64,000 nucleotides of DNA. Source: Streptomyces sp. NBRC 110035. Its GTDB lineage: Bacteria; Actinomycetota; Actinomycetes; Streptomycetales; Streptomycetaceae. Of the stretch, positions 46,163 through 54,788 are shown in pieces. The DNA lies in contig NZ_BBNN01000037.1 of NCBI RefSeq assembly GCF_000829695.1, positions 62,001-126,000 on the forward strand, given 5' to 3'. How positions within the stretch are numbered: the stretch's first letter is position 1; each line of letters starts with the position of its first letter. Made by a program: the position numbers and the translations under genes. The notes under the pieces are model-generated. The model saw nothing but the letters and a program-made list of their open reading frames with translations. It was not told the DNA's origin and did no database searches.

Positions 46163-47921
46163 TGAACTTGTCCTTCAGCTTCAGGAAATCGTCGTGCGTC
46201 CTGGCGAACTCCGTCTTGTTCACGCCGTCGGTGGCCACGAAATAGATCCAGCCGTCCTTCGTGGGATCCAACGCCGCTTGGAGAGCGTCTTCGCCGGGGT
46301 TGCCGATGGGTCCGGGTGGCAGACCCTTGTTGGTGTAGGTGTTGTACGGGTCCTTGTTGCTGTTGATCTCGGACTCGCTGATGTCGATGTTGCTCTCGCC
46401 CTTCAGGTAGTTGAAGGTCGAGTCGAACTGGAGCAGCTGGTTCGTCTCGGTGTTGGTGGGCTTGAGGCGGTTGTAGATGACCTCGGACATCTTGCGGAAG
46501 TCGTCGTGGGTCTTGCCTTCGGCCTGCACCAGGCTCGCGACCGTGACCAGTTCCCACGGCCCTTCGAGACCGAGGCTCTCGGCCTTCTCCTCGAACTGCA
46601 GTTCCTCGTACGTGTCGGCGGCCCGGCCCACCATCTCCTTGAGCACTGCCTCGGGTTTCGCGCCCTTGCCCACCGCATAGCTGGACGGGTAGAGGAAGCC
46701 CTCCAGGGGATCCTTGACGTCCTCGTCGTTCACGGCCCAGTCGGGCAGGCCGAGCTTCTCCCGCTCCTTCCGGGCGACCTTCGCGGTGGTGCCGTCCTCG
46801 ACCTCGAGGCGTTCGTCGATGAGCTTGTAGATCTCGGCGTTGCGCTTGCCCTCTGCGATGATCAGGTTGTTGCGGCTCTTCGGGCTGAGCATCAGCTCGA
46901 CCGCGCTCTCGGCCGACATCTCCAGCTCGAGCGTGTACACGCCGTCCTGGATCGTCTTGCCCTGCGGGTTGCCGGCCTGGGCCGCGACGAAGGCGTCGAC
47001 GCTCTTGACGACGCCTTCCTTCTTGAGCACCTGGCCGATGGCGTACCCGCCGGATCCCTTGGGGATCGTGACGGTCACCTGCTCGCCGTTGCCGTCACCC
47101 GCGAAGTCCGGGGCGCTGCCGAGACGGTCCTTGACGAACTGCCAGCCGATATAGCTCACACCGGCCGCACCGCCGCCGAGGACCAGCACCACCACGAGGC
47201 AGGCGAACCCACTGCGCCGCTTCTTTTCCCTGGCGCCCTTACCGCCCCTGGCACCTTTGCCCCGGCGGTCGCCGCGACCGCCCGGCTCGTCGTCCTCGTC
47301 CTGGTCGTCGCCCGAGAAGAAGGCGTGTTCGCCCTGGTCCGGCCCCGGGTCCCAGTCGGTCCGCGACTCCGGTTCCGCGTCCTGCTCCGGCTGCCGGCCG
47401 GGCTCGGCGCCGCGCCGGGCGGGCGGCGCCGGCGGCGGATAGGCGTCGGGGGTCGCGTAGTAGTCGGACTGCTGGTCGCCGTACGTCCCGCCCTGCTGAC
47501 CGTACGGGTCCGTGGGATCGGCCGCCGCGTACGGGTCCTGCGGGTGGGCGGGGGCTCCGGTCTGCCAGCCGCCCGTGTCGTACCGCTGCTGGTCCGGGTG
47601 CTGCTCGTCCGGGTGCTGCCGGTCCTGGTGCTGTGCCTGCTGGGGGGCGTACTGCTCGCCGTACTGCTGCTGGTCGTACTGCTGGTGACCCTGCTGCTGG
47701 TCGTACTGCGCGTACTGCTGCTGTCCGTACCCGCCCTGCTGCTCGGCGGTGCCCCAGTCGCCGTACTGCTGCTGCGGCTGCTGCGGGTAGTGCTGCGCCT
47801 GGCCGTCGTAAGAGGGCTGCTGACCCTGCTGGGCCTGCTGCCCTGTCCACCCGCCGTCCCCGTACAACGGGTCGTCCGGATGCCACGGTGCGGAGCCTTG
47901 GCCCCGGCCATACTCAGTCAT
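46152..47921 (-). CDS. mltG: Endolytic murein transglycosylase MltG with Gln-rich cytoplasmic tail
   Basis: 589-aa membrane-bound lytic transglycosylase (YceG/MltG) that cuts nascent peptidoglycan strands. Residues 1-237 are cytoplasmic. Residues 27-112 are Gln/Tyr/Gly/His-rich with repeats such as YGQQQYAQYDQQQGHQQYDQQ. They are followed by acidic and basic patches and one transmembrane segment at about 238-259 (ACLVVVLVLGGGAAGV). The LysM-like and catalytic YceG domain follows, with ASLVQAEGKTHDDFRKMSEVIYNRL containing the catalytic Glu, equivalent to Glu218 of E. coli MltG. The long N-terminal tail is an actinobacterial addition of unknown function. Confidence 0.92.
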   Translation of the reverse strand: MTEYGRGQGSAPWHPDDPLYGDGGWTGQQAQQGQQPSYDGQAQHYPQQPQQQYGDWGTAEQQGGYGQQQYAQYDQQQGHQQYDQQQYGEQYAPQQAQHQDRQHPDEQHPDQQRYDTGGWQTGAPAHPQDPYAAADPTDPYGQQGGTYGDQQSDYYATPDAYPPPAPPARRGAEPGRQPEQDAEPESRTDWDPGPDQGEHAFFSGDDQDEDDEPGGRGDRRGKGARGGKGAREKKRRSGFACLVVVLVLGGGAAGVSYIGWQFVKDRLGSAPDFAGDGNGEQVTVTIPKGSGGYAIGQVLKKEGVVKSVDAFVAAQAGNPQGKTIQDGVYTLELEMSAESAVELMLSPKSRNNLIIAEGKRNAEIYKLIDERLEVEDGTTAKVARKEREKLGLPDWAVNDEDVKDPLEGFLYPSSYAVGKGAKPEAVLKEMVGRAADTYEELQFEEKAESLGLEGPWELVTVASLVQAEGKTHDDFRKMSEVIYNRLKPTNTETNQLLQFDSTFNYLKGESNIDISESEINSNKDPYNTYTNKGLPPGPIGNPGEDALQAALDPTKDGWIYFVATDGVNKTEFARTHDDFLKLKDKFNAS

Positions 47922-48045
47922 CGATCCCCTAGAGCCGCGAGGCGGCGGTCACGCGGCTGTGGGGGTGGCCGGCGTCCGTTCCGCCTCTCTTTAGCGGCGG
48001 CTGTTCGAACGCCACCGCATCGCGCGGAACGTTACCGTACCGCGA

Positions 48046-48549
48046 TCAGCTCACCACTTCGACGCCCTCACCGGGTGCATTGCCCGACACCCGTTCGGAT
48101 TCGAGGGCCTGCTGGAGGATGATCACGGCGGCGGCCTGGTCGATGACGGAGCGTCCCTTCCTGGACTTCACACCGGAGGCGCGCAGCCCCTGGCTCGCCG
48201 TCACCGTCGTCATGCGTTCGTCGACGAGGCGCACGGACACCGGCGCGATCCCGCGGGCCAGTTCCTGCGCGAAGCCGCGGACCTTGACCGCGGCGGGGCC
48301 CTCGCCCCCCTTGAGGGAGCGAGGGAGGCCGACGACGACCTCGATCGGCTCGTACTCCTCGACGAGCTGCCGAAGGCGCCGGTGAGCCGCCGGGACGTCC
48401 CGGCCGGGGACCGTCTCGACCGGGGTGGCGAGGATCCCGTCGGGGTCGCACGAGGCGACCCCGATCCGGGCGTCCCCGACGTCGATCGCGAGCCGGCGGC
48501 CGCGGCGCATCGCCGGGCCGCCGGACGGGTGAGGCATCGAGTCGCTCAC
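48046..48549 (-). CDS. ruvX: RuvX/YqgF Holliday junction resolvase-like nuclease
   Basis: 167-aa RNase H-fold nuclease (YqgF/RuvX), implicated in 16S rRNA 5' maturation and in resolving recombination structures in other bacteria. AIDVGDARIGVASCD carries the first catalytic Asp. GLPRSLKGGEGPAAVKVR and RLVDERMTTVTA (catalytic Glu region) follow. GTG at 48549 overlaps the alaS stop by 4 bp, the common alaS-ruvX-mltG order. Length is normal for the family. Confidence 0.92.
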   Translation of the reverse strand: MSDSMPHPSGGPAMRRGRRLAIDVGDARIGVASCDPDGILATPVETVPGRDVPAAHRRLRQLVEEYEPIEVVVGLPRSLKGGEGPAAVKVRGFAQELARGIAPVSVRLVDERMTTVTASQGLRASGVKSRKGRSVIDQAAAVIILQQALESERVSGNAPGEGVEVVS

Positions 48550-51218
48550 TCGGCCGTGTCCGCCACGAGCCGCTCGACGGCGTCGACGGCGTCGCCGACG
48601 GCGGCCGCGTTCTGGCCGCCGCCCTGGGCGACGTCCGGCTTGCCGCCACCGCCGCCGCCGAGGGTCTTGGCGGCCGCGCGGACCAGGTCACCGGCCTTGA
48701 GACCGCGCTCGCGGGCGGCCTCGTTGGTGGCGATGACGGTGAGGGGCTTGCCGCCCACGGTGGTGAACAGGGCGACGACGGCGGCCCGGCCGCCCTGGAT
48801 GCGGCCGCGTACGTCGAGGACCAGCTTGCGCAGGTCGTCGGCGGTGGTGCCGTCCGGGACCTGGCCGGTGACCACGGCGATGCCGCGGATGTCCTTGGCG
48901 GAGGCGGCAAGGCCGGCGGCGGCCTGCAGCACCTTCTCGGCGCGGAACTTCTCGATCTCCTTCTCGGCGTCCTTGAGCTTGCCGAGCATGGCGGAGACCT
49001 TCTCCGGGAGCTCCTCCGGGCGGCCCTTGATCAGCTCCTGGAGCTGGGCGACGACGGTGTGCTCGCGGGCGAGGAAGTTGTAGGCGTCCACACCGACCAG
49101 CGCCTCGATGCGGCGCACACCGGAGCCGATGGAGGACTCGCCGAGCAACTTGACCAGGCCGAGCTGGGCGGTGTTGTGCACGTGGGTGCCGCCGCACAGC
49201 TCCTTGGAGAAGTCGCCGATGGTCACCACGCGCACGCGCTCGCCGTACTTCTCGCCGAACTCGGCGATGGCACCCTGCTTCCTGGCCTCGTCGATGCCCA
49301 TGACGTCGGCACGCACGTCCAGGTCGCGGGCGAGCACCTCGTTGATCTTCTGCTCGACGTCGGTCATCACGACCGTCGGAACGGCGGACGGCGAACCGAA
49401 GTCGAAGCGGAAGCGGCCGGGCTGGTTCTCGGAACCGGCCTGGGCGGCAGTCGGGCCGAGGGCGTCGCGCAGGGCCTGGTGGGTGAGGTGGGTGGCCGAG
49501 TGGGCGCGGGCGATGGCCGTGCGGCGGCGCTCGTCGATGGAGGCGTGGGCCTTGGCGCCGAGGGTGACCTCGCCGACCTGGACGACGCCCTTGTGGACGT
49601 ACACGCCCGGAACAGGCTTCTGGCAGTCACGGACCTCGATGACGGCACCGGAGTCGGCCCTGATCCGCCCGGTGTCACCGATCTGGCCGCCGCCCTCGGC
49701 GTAGAACGGGGTGCGGTCGAGGATGATCTCCACCTCGTCGCCCTCGGCGGCGGCCGGTGAGGAGACGCCGTCGACCAGGATGCCCACGACGGTGGACTCG
49801 CCCTCGGTGGCGGTGTAGCCGGTGAAGTCGGTGGCACCGGCCCGGTCGGCGATCTCACGGTAGGCGCCGAGGTCGGCGTGGCCGGTCTTCTTGGTCCGCG
49901 CGTCGGCCTTGGCCCGTTCCCGCTGTTCCTTCATGAGCCGGCGGAAGCCGTCCTCGTCCACGGACAGGCCCTGCTCGGCGGCCATCTCCAGGGTGAGGTC
50001 GATCGGGAAGCCCCAGGTGTCGTGCAGCAGGAAGGCCCGGTCGCCGGAGAGGACCGTGCCACCGGACTGCTTGGTCTCGGTGACGGCGGTGTCGAGGATG
50101 TTGGTGCCGGCCTTCAGCGTCTTGAGGAAGGCGTTCTCCTCGGCGACGGCGACCTTCTCGATCCGCTCGTGGTCGGTGATCAGTTCGGGGTACTGCTGCC
50201 CCATCATGCCGATGACGACGTCGACCAGGTCCTTGACGACCGGGCCGGTGGCACCGAGGAGGCGCATGTTGCGGATGGCACGGCGCATGATGCGGCGCAG
50301 CACGTAGCCGCGGCCCTCGTTGCCCGGGGTGACGCCGTCACCGATGAGCATGACCGAGGTGCGCATGTGGTCGGTGACCACGCGCAGCGAGACGTCCGAG
50401 TCCTCGGCGTCGCCGTAGCGGACCCCGGTCAGGGCGGTGGCCCTGTCGACGACGGCCATGGAGGTGTCGATCTCGTACAGGTTCTGCACGTCCTGCAGAA
50501 TCATGGCGAGCCGCTCGAGGCCGAGACCGGTGTCGATGTTCTGGCTCGGCAGGTCCCCGAGGATCTCGAAGTTGTCCTTGCCGATGCCCTCGCCCCGCTC
50601 GTACTGCATGAAGACGAGGTTCCAGATCTCCACGTACCGCTCGTCGTTGACGGCGGGGCCGCCCTCGGCGCCGAACTCGGGGCCGCGGTCGTAGTTGATC
50701 TCGGAACAGGGTCCGCAGGGGCCGGGGACGCCCATGGACCAGTAGTTGTCCTTCATGCCCAGGCGCTGGATGCGCTCCTCGGGCACGCCGACGACGTCGC
50801 GCCAGATGCGCTCGGCCTCGTCGTCGTCCTTGTAGACGGTGATCCACAGGCGCTCGGGGTCGAGGCCGTAGCCGCCCTTGTCCTGAGGGCTGGTGAGCAG
50901 CTCCCAGGCGAGCTTGACGGCGCCTTCCTTGAAGTAGTCGCCGAAGGAGAAGTTGCCGCACATCTGGAAGAACGTGCCGTGCCGGGTGGTCTTGCCGACC
51001 TCTTCGATGTCCGGCGTGCGGACGCACTTCTGGACGCTGGTGGCGCGCGCGAAGGGGGGCTTGACCTCGCCCAGGAAGTAGGGCTTGAAGGGCACCATGC
51101 CGGCCGGGACGAGGAGTAGAGTCGGGTCGTCCGCGATGAGCGACGCCGAAGGGACGACGGTGTGCCCGCGCTCCTCGAAGAAGCTCAGCCAGCGGCGGCG
51201 GATCTCGGCCGACTCCAT
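48546..51218 (-). CDS. alaS: Alanyl-tRNA synthetase
   Basis: 890-aa class II synthetase. The aminoacylation domain starts with IRRRWLSFFEERGHTVVPSASL, and FFQMCGNFSFGDYFKEGAV is motif 2. The editing domain carries the zinc ligands HSATHLTHQAL and CGGTHVHNT. A coiled coil (DAEKEIEKFRAEK) and the C-Ala domain with a glycine-rich stretch LGGGGGGKPDVAQGGG end the protein. ATG at 51218 shares one base with the preceding DUF6167 stop. Length is normal. Confidence 0.97.
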   Translation of the reverse strand: MESAEIRRRWLSFFEERGHTVVPSASLIADDPTLLLVPAGMVPFKPYFLGEVKPPFARATSVQKCVRTPDIEEVGKTTRHGTFFQMCGNFSFGDYFKEGAVKLAWELLTSPQDKGGYGLDPERLWITVYKDDDEAERIWRDVVGVPEERIQRLGMKDNYWSMGVPGPCGPCSEINYDRGPEFGAEGGPAVNDERYVEIWNLVFMQYERGEGIGKDNFEILGDLPSQNIDTGLGLERLAMILQDVQNLYEIDTSMAVVDRATALTGVRYGDAEDSDVSLRVVTDHMRTSVMLIGDGVTPGNEGRGYVLRRIMRRAIRNMRLLGATGPVVKDLVDVVIGMMGQQYPELITDHERIEKVAVAEENAFLKTLKAGTNILDTAVTETKQSGGTVLSGDRAFLLHDTWGFPIDLTLEMAAEQGLSVDEDGFRRLMKEQRERAKADARTKKTGHADLGAYREIADRAGATDFTGYTATEGESTVVGILVDGVSSPAAAEGDEVEIILDRTPFYAEGGGQIGDTGRIRADSGAVIEVRDCQKPVPGVYVHKGVVQVGEVTLGAKAHASIDERRRTAIARAHSATHLTHQALRDALGPTAAQAGSENQPGRFRFDFGSPSAVPTVVMTDVEQKINEVLARDLDVRADVMGIDEARKQGAIAEFGEKYGERVRVVTIGDFSKELCGGTHVHNTAQLGLVKLLGESSIGSGVRRIEALVGVDAYNFLAREHTVVAQLQELIKGRPEELPEKVSAMLGKLKDAEKEIEKFRAEKVLQAAAGLAASAKDIRGIAVVTGQVPDGTTADDLRKLVLDVRGRIQGGRAAVVALFTTVGGKPLTVIATNEAARERGLKAGDLVRAAAKTLGGGGGGKPDVAQGGGQNAAAVGDAVDAVERLVADTAE

Positions 51219-51589
51219 CAGTGGTCCTCATTCCGGTTGTACGGGTTCGTCAGGTACGCCGAGCCCTCGACGTACCGTGGGTTGCTCTTCGGGCTGTTGC
51301 GGTTCTCGAGGGCGGCGTACCGGCCGGACCGCGGGAGTTCCCGGTCGACGGGGGTGCCGAGGCCGAGGGCGTCGCCCAGTTCGGCCTCGCGCCGGGCCAT
51401 GTTGTCGCGGACGTCGAGGGCGAAGTCCACCGCCCGGTCCTTGATGCGGCCGCCGGTCTCGATCGCCTTGTTCGCCGCGGTCGCGGCGAGGCTCTCGGGC
51501 GTCAGCTGCCTCAGTTTCCGGTTGACCTTGGTGGTGGCCCACACACCTGCGGCGACGCCGGTGCTGAACCAGAACGTACGGCGGAACAT
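51218..51589 (-). CDS. DUF6167 family protein
   Basis: 123-aa protein with a short N-terminal hydrophobic stretch (FWFSTGVAAGVWATTKV, residues 6-22) and a mostly helical, charged remainder ending in NPRYVEGSAYLTNPYNRNEDH. It matches the DUF6167 family found just before alaS in Streptomyces. The stop overlaps the alaS ATG by one base, so translation is coupled. It lies 7 bp downstream of the DUF948 gene. The two small proteins are probably membrane-associated partners; no function is known. Confidence 0.8.
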   Translation of the reverse strand: MFRRTFWFSTGVAAGVWATTKVNRKLRQLTPESLAATAANKAIETGGRIKDRAVDFALDVRDNMARREAELGDALGLGTPVDRELPRSGRYAALENRNSPKSNPRYVEGSAYLTNPYNRNEDH

Positions 51590-51596
51590 CGCTGGG

Positions 51597-52097
51597 TCAG
51601 TCCTTCTTTCCCCGGGTGCGCCTCGCCCGCCGCGTGCCCGGGACGGTGCGGCCCACGATCACGGTGCGGCCCGGCGCCTTCGCGGGCTCGGTCCTGTCGG
51701 ACGCCTGCCTGGCGGACGCGTCCTCCTTACGGCCGCCGACGGCCCGGCGCACGCCGTAGCCGAAGGCGGCGACCTTGACCAGCGGGCCGCCGAAGGTGGA
51801 GGCGACGGTGGTCGACAGGGCGGAGGCGTTGGAAGTGACCTCCTGGACGTCGGAGGCGATCGCGTCGACCCGCTCGATCTGGGTCTGCGCGGAGCGCACC
51901 GCGGTGGAGGCGTCGGCCAGCAGCGGGACGGCCTGGTCGGTCACGTCCGCCACGAGCCTGGTGGTCGCCCGGAGCGTCTGGGCCAGCCTCGCCAGCGCGA
52001 CGGCGAGGAAGGAGACCAGGATCGCCCAGAACACGGCCACCAGGATTCCGGCCACCTCTCCACCGGACACTGTGCGCACCTGCTCCCTGAGAGACAT
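51597..52097 (-). CDS. DUF948 membrane protein
   Basis: 166-aa protein with one N-terminal transmembrane segment at residues 15-40 (VAGILVAVFWAILVSFLAVAL). A helical region of methyl-accepting-like heptads follows (LRATTRLVADVTDQAVPLLADAS to VTSNASALSTTVAST), the DUF948 pattern. It ends in a basic, disordered tail rich in Arg and Lys. ATG at 52097. It is first in a unit DUF948-DUF6167-alaS-ruvX-mltG on the minus strand. Role unknown; DUF948 proteins are suspected membrane-stress or cell-envelope factors. Confidence 0.8.
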   Translation of the reverse strand: MSLREQVRTVSGGEVAGILVAVFWAILVSFLAVALARLAQTLRATTRLVADVTDQAVPLLADASTAVRSAQTQIERVDAIASDVQEVTSNASALSTTVASTFGGPLVKVAAFGYGVRRAVGGRKEDASARQASDRTEPAKAPGRTVIVGRTVPGTRRARRTRGKKD

Positions 52098-52300
52098 GCC
52101 TGAACATCGAGAGAATCGTGCACCGAGCCTATCGCGCCGCCGGCAGGACTCCGTACCGGATTAACGCCCGGCGCGGGGACGCGGCCCGGCCGGGACGAGG
52201 CGGTCCGCCGGGCGCCGCACGGGGCCGGGACCGGAGCCGCGGCGGCCGCTTCGGCACCGGGCACGACCGTGCGCAGGCGGCTGCCGGGGCGGCCACGCAG

Positions 52301-52350
52301 CAGCCCGCCGTCTCTGCCCGCCCTCACGGGTGGGCAGAGACGGCGGGCTG
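52301..52350 (-). terminator. Terminator of rpsD
   Basis: Nineteen perfect base pairs (52301-52319 with 52332-52350) around a 12-nt loop form one of the strongest hairpins in the window. It begins 22 bp beyond the rpsD stop and isolates rpsD from the DUF948 unit. Confidence 0.88.
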
Positions 52351-52372
52351 GGGTACCGCGTGCCTGCCGGGG

Positions 52373-52987
52373 TCAGCGGGCGTAGTACTCGACGACGAGC
52401 TGCTCGTCGCAGATCACCGGGATCTCCTTGCGGTTCGGCTCACGGTCCAGGCGGAACGCCAGGGACTTGAGGTTCACCTGGAGGTAGCGCGGGGTCTCGC
52501 CGTCGGGGGCGAAGCCACCCTCGCGGGCGATCGTGAACAGCGTCTTGTCCTTGCTGCGCTCACGGACCTGCACGACGTCGTCCGGGCGGACACGGAAGGA
52601 GGGCTTGTCGACCTTCTTGCCGTTGACCTGGATGTGGCCGTGGGTGACCATCTGGCGGGCCTGGTAGATCGTGCGGGCGATGCCCGAACGCAGGACCAGG
52701 GCGTCGAGACGGCGCTCGAGCTCGATGACGAGCGCTTCACCGGTCTTGAGCGACGTCTTGGCGGCACGCTCGTACGCGCGGACGAGCTGGCGCTCGCTGA
52801 CGTCGTACTGGGCGCGCAGACGCTGCTTCTCCAGCAGACGGACCTTGTAGTCCGAGTTCTGCTTGCGGCCGCGGCCGTGCTCGCCCGGCGGGTAGGGGCG
52901 GGCCTCGAAGTACTTGACGGCCTTCGGGGTCAGCGCGATACCGAGGGCACGCGACTTCTTGACCTTGGGGCGGGACTGATTCGCCAC
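52373..52987 (-). CDS. rpsD: 30S ribosomal protein S4
   Basis: 204-aa primary 16S rRNA-binding protein. SRPKVKKSRALGIALTPKAVKYFEARPYPPGEHG is the N-terminus of the cysteine-free (zinc-independent) S4 type. The S4 RNA-binding domain RRLDALVLRSGIARTIYQARQMVTHGHIQVNG and VRPDDVVQV follow. A GTG at 52987 is chosen, giving VANQSRPK; an in-frame upstream ATG adds four residues. The gene stands alone here, not in the alpha operon, as usual for actinobacteria, with a terminator behind and a 332-bp gene-free leader in front. Confidence 0.97.
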   Translation of the reverse strand: MANQSRPKVKKSRALGIALTPKAVKYFEARPYPPGEHGRGRKQNSDYKVRLLEKQRLRAQYDVSERQLVRAYERAAKTSLKTGEALVIELERRLDALVLRSGIARTIYQARQMVTHGHIQVNGKKVDKPSFRVRPDDVVQVRERSKDKTLFTIAREGGFAPDGETPRYLQVNLKSLAFRLDREPNRKEIPVICDEQLVVEYYAR

Positions 52988-53319
52988 TGTCTCTTTCACC
53001 TTCGTTTTGTCGGCTCACCAGGGTTAGGGGAGGTCGCATCCGCAGCCGGGGAAACCCCGCGGGTCCGTGACGGACCTGCCGGGCAGCCGCTCCCCTGGTC
53101 TGGGCACATACGTGCAGCACGCGAGTGGCCCACCGGCCGGTCCCGGACGTCCGGGTGGTGGTGGGCTGCCCGCGACACCGTTCGACGGTGCGCGACGCTC
53201 CTGGATTCCCTGCCCCCGGGAGGGGCGGGTCTCCGGCTGGATGTCCCGCTCTGGTGGTACCGGTTTCCCTTGCGGGCATCCGGACGCGGGACGCAGCTTC
53301 GGCAGATTCTACAGGGTGC
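52988..53319 (-). promoter_or_regulatory. rpsD promoter and long structured leader
   Basis: 332 bp without a supported gene. On the minus strand TAGAAT (53306-53311) is a good -10 next to the rarA stop, without a clear -35. The resulting leader of about 310 nt holds the perfect palindromes CCCGGACGTCCGGG (53142-53155) and GGTCCGT-G-ACGGACC (53062-53076), and CGGGG-AAA-CCCCG (53047-53059). S4 represses its own synthesis through leader RNA in other bacteria, so an S4-responsive leader is possible here. Confidence 0.5.
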
Positions 53320-54675
53320 TCACGGCTGCTTCCGACCGAGGTGCTTCCTGGTCCACTCCACCGCGTCGGCGTACCGCGCCTCGGCGCCGTGCCGGGTGGG
53401 TTCGTAGTACGCGCGGTCCTTGAGGGCGTCCGGGGCGTACTGCTGCTGGGCTATGCCCTCGGAGAGGTCGTGCGGGTACACGTACCCCTGGGCGTGGCCC
53501 AGCTTGGCCGCGCCCTTGTAGTGCCCGTCGCGCAGGTGGGCCGGCACGGGCCCGGCCAGCCCTTTGCGGACGTCGTCGAGGGCGGCGCCGATCGCGGTGG
53601 TGGCCGCGTTGGACTTGGGGGCGAGGGCGAGGGCGATGGTGGCGTGGCTGAGGGTGAGGGCCGCCTCCGGGAAGCCGATCATGGCGACGGCCTGGGCGGC
53701 GGCGACCGCGGTCTGCAGGGCGTGCGGGTCGGCGAGGCCGATGTCCTCGCTGGCGGAGATCATCAGGCGGCGGGCGATGAAGCGGGGGTCCTCACCGGCC
53801 TCGATCATCCGGGCGAGGTAGTGCAGGGCGGCATCCACGTCGGAGCCGCGAATGGACTTGATCAGAGCGCTGGCGACGTCGTAGTGCTGGTCTCCGGAAC
53901 GGTCGTACTTCACTGCGGCCCGGTCGACCGTCTCCTCCAGGGTGGCCAGGGAGATCTCCGTCTCGCCCTTGTCCAGCGCGGCCCCCGCCGCGGCCTCCAG
54001 GGCGGTCAGGGCGCGGCGGGCGTCCCCGCCGGCGATGCGCACCAGGTGGCTGCCGGTGTCCTCGGGGAGGGTGAGGGCGCCTTTCAGGCCCCGCTCGTCG
54101 CCGAGCGCGCGGTGGAGCAGGTCCCGGATGTCGTCGTCGGTGAAGGGTTCGAGGGTGAGCAGGAGCGAGCGGGACAGCAGCGGGGAGATGACCGAGAAGT
54201 AGGGGTTCTCGGTGGTCGCGGCGATCAGCGTGACCCAGCGGTTCTCGACCGCGGGGAGCAGGGAGTCCTGCTGTGCCTTGCTGAAGCGGTGGATCTCGTC
54301 GAGGAAGAGGACGGTCTCCTTGCCGTACCCGCCCGAGGCGCGGCGGGCGCCGTCGATGACCGCGCGGACCTCCTTGACGCCCGCGGTGATCGCCGACAGC
54401 TCGACGAAGCGCCGGTCGGTGGCCCGGGAGACGACGTGGGCCAGGGTCGTCTTGCCGGTGCCGGGCGGTCCCCACAGGAACACCGAGGACGGGCCCGCGG
54501 GGCCGGAGGCGCCCTCGCCGACCAGTCGGCGCAGGGGCGAGCCGGGCTTCAGCAGATGCTGCTGGCCCACCACCTCGTCGAGGGTGCGCGGGCGCATCCG
54601 GACGGCGAGGGGGCTGCCGGTCGGGTCCTTCTCCTGGCGTTCTTCGGCTGCGGCGGTGAACAGGTCGGGCTCCAC
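53320..54675 (-). CDS. rarA: Replication-associated recombination protein RarA (MgsA)
   Basis: 451-aa AAA+ ATPase related to clamp-loader subunits and WRNIP1, acting at stalled replication forks. AVRMRPRTLDEVVGQQHLL, Walker A WGPPGTGKTTLAHVV, Walker B FLDEIHRFSKAQQDSLLPAVE, sensor 1 LIAATTENPYFSV and the C-terminal tetramerisation domain (RPA-like GHYKGAAKLGHAQGYVYPHD) are in order. GTG at 54675. It lies between the VKOR terminator and the rpsD promoter. Confidence 0.94.
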   Translation of the reverse strand: MEPDLFTAAAEERQEKDPTGSPLAVRMRPRTLDEVVGQQHLLKPGSPLRRLVGEGASGPAGPSSVFLWGPPGTGKTTLAHVVSRATDRRFVELSAITAGVKEVRAVIDGARRASGGYGKETVLFLDEIHRFSKAQQDSLLPAVENRWVTLIAATTENPYFSVISPLLSRSLLLTLEPFTDDDIRDLLHRALGDERGLKGALTLPEDTGSHLVRIAGGDARRALTALEAAAGAALDKGETEISLATLEETVDRAAVKYDRSGDQHYDVASALIKSIRGSDVDAALHYLARMIEAGEDPRFIARRLMISASEDIGLADPHALQTAVAAAQAVAMIGFPEAALTLSHATIALALAPKSNAATTAIGAALDDVRKGLAGPVPAHLRDGHYKGAAKLGHAQGYVYPHDLSEGIAQQQYAPDALKDRAYYEPTRHGAEARYADAVEWTRKHLGRKQP

Positions 54676-54687
54676 ACCGAAACCCTA

Positions 54688-54732
54688 AAGGACCGCACCG
54701 ACAGCGCGGCTCGCGCGGTCGGTGCGGTCCTT
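54688..54732 (-). terminator. Terminator of the VKOR gene
   Basis: Fifteen perfect base pairs, AAGGACCGCACCGAC (54688-54702) with 54718-54732, around a loop that itself contains CGCG repeats. It lies between the VKOR stop (54789) and the rarA start (54675). Confidence 0.8.
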
Positions 54733-54788
54733 CAGGCTCCGGGGCCTGTGCCGTCCTTGCGGCCCCGGGGCCGGTGCGGTCGGGGCGG

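Noticed and set aside
46194..48122. A 642-codon plus-strand frame opposite mltG with hydrophobic stretches
   Set aside because: The Leu/Val-rich part is the complement of the Gln/Tyr repeats in MltG; antisense artefact.
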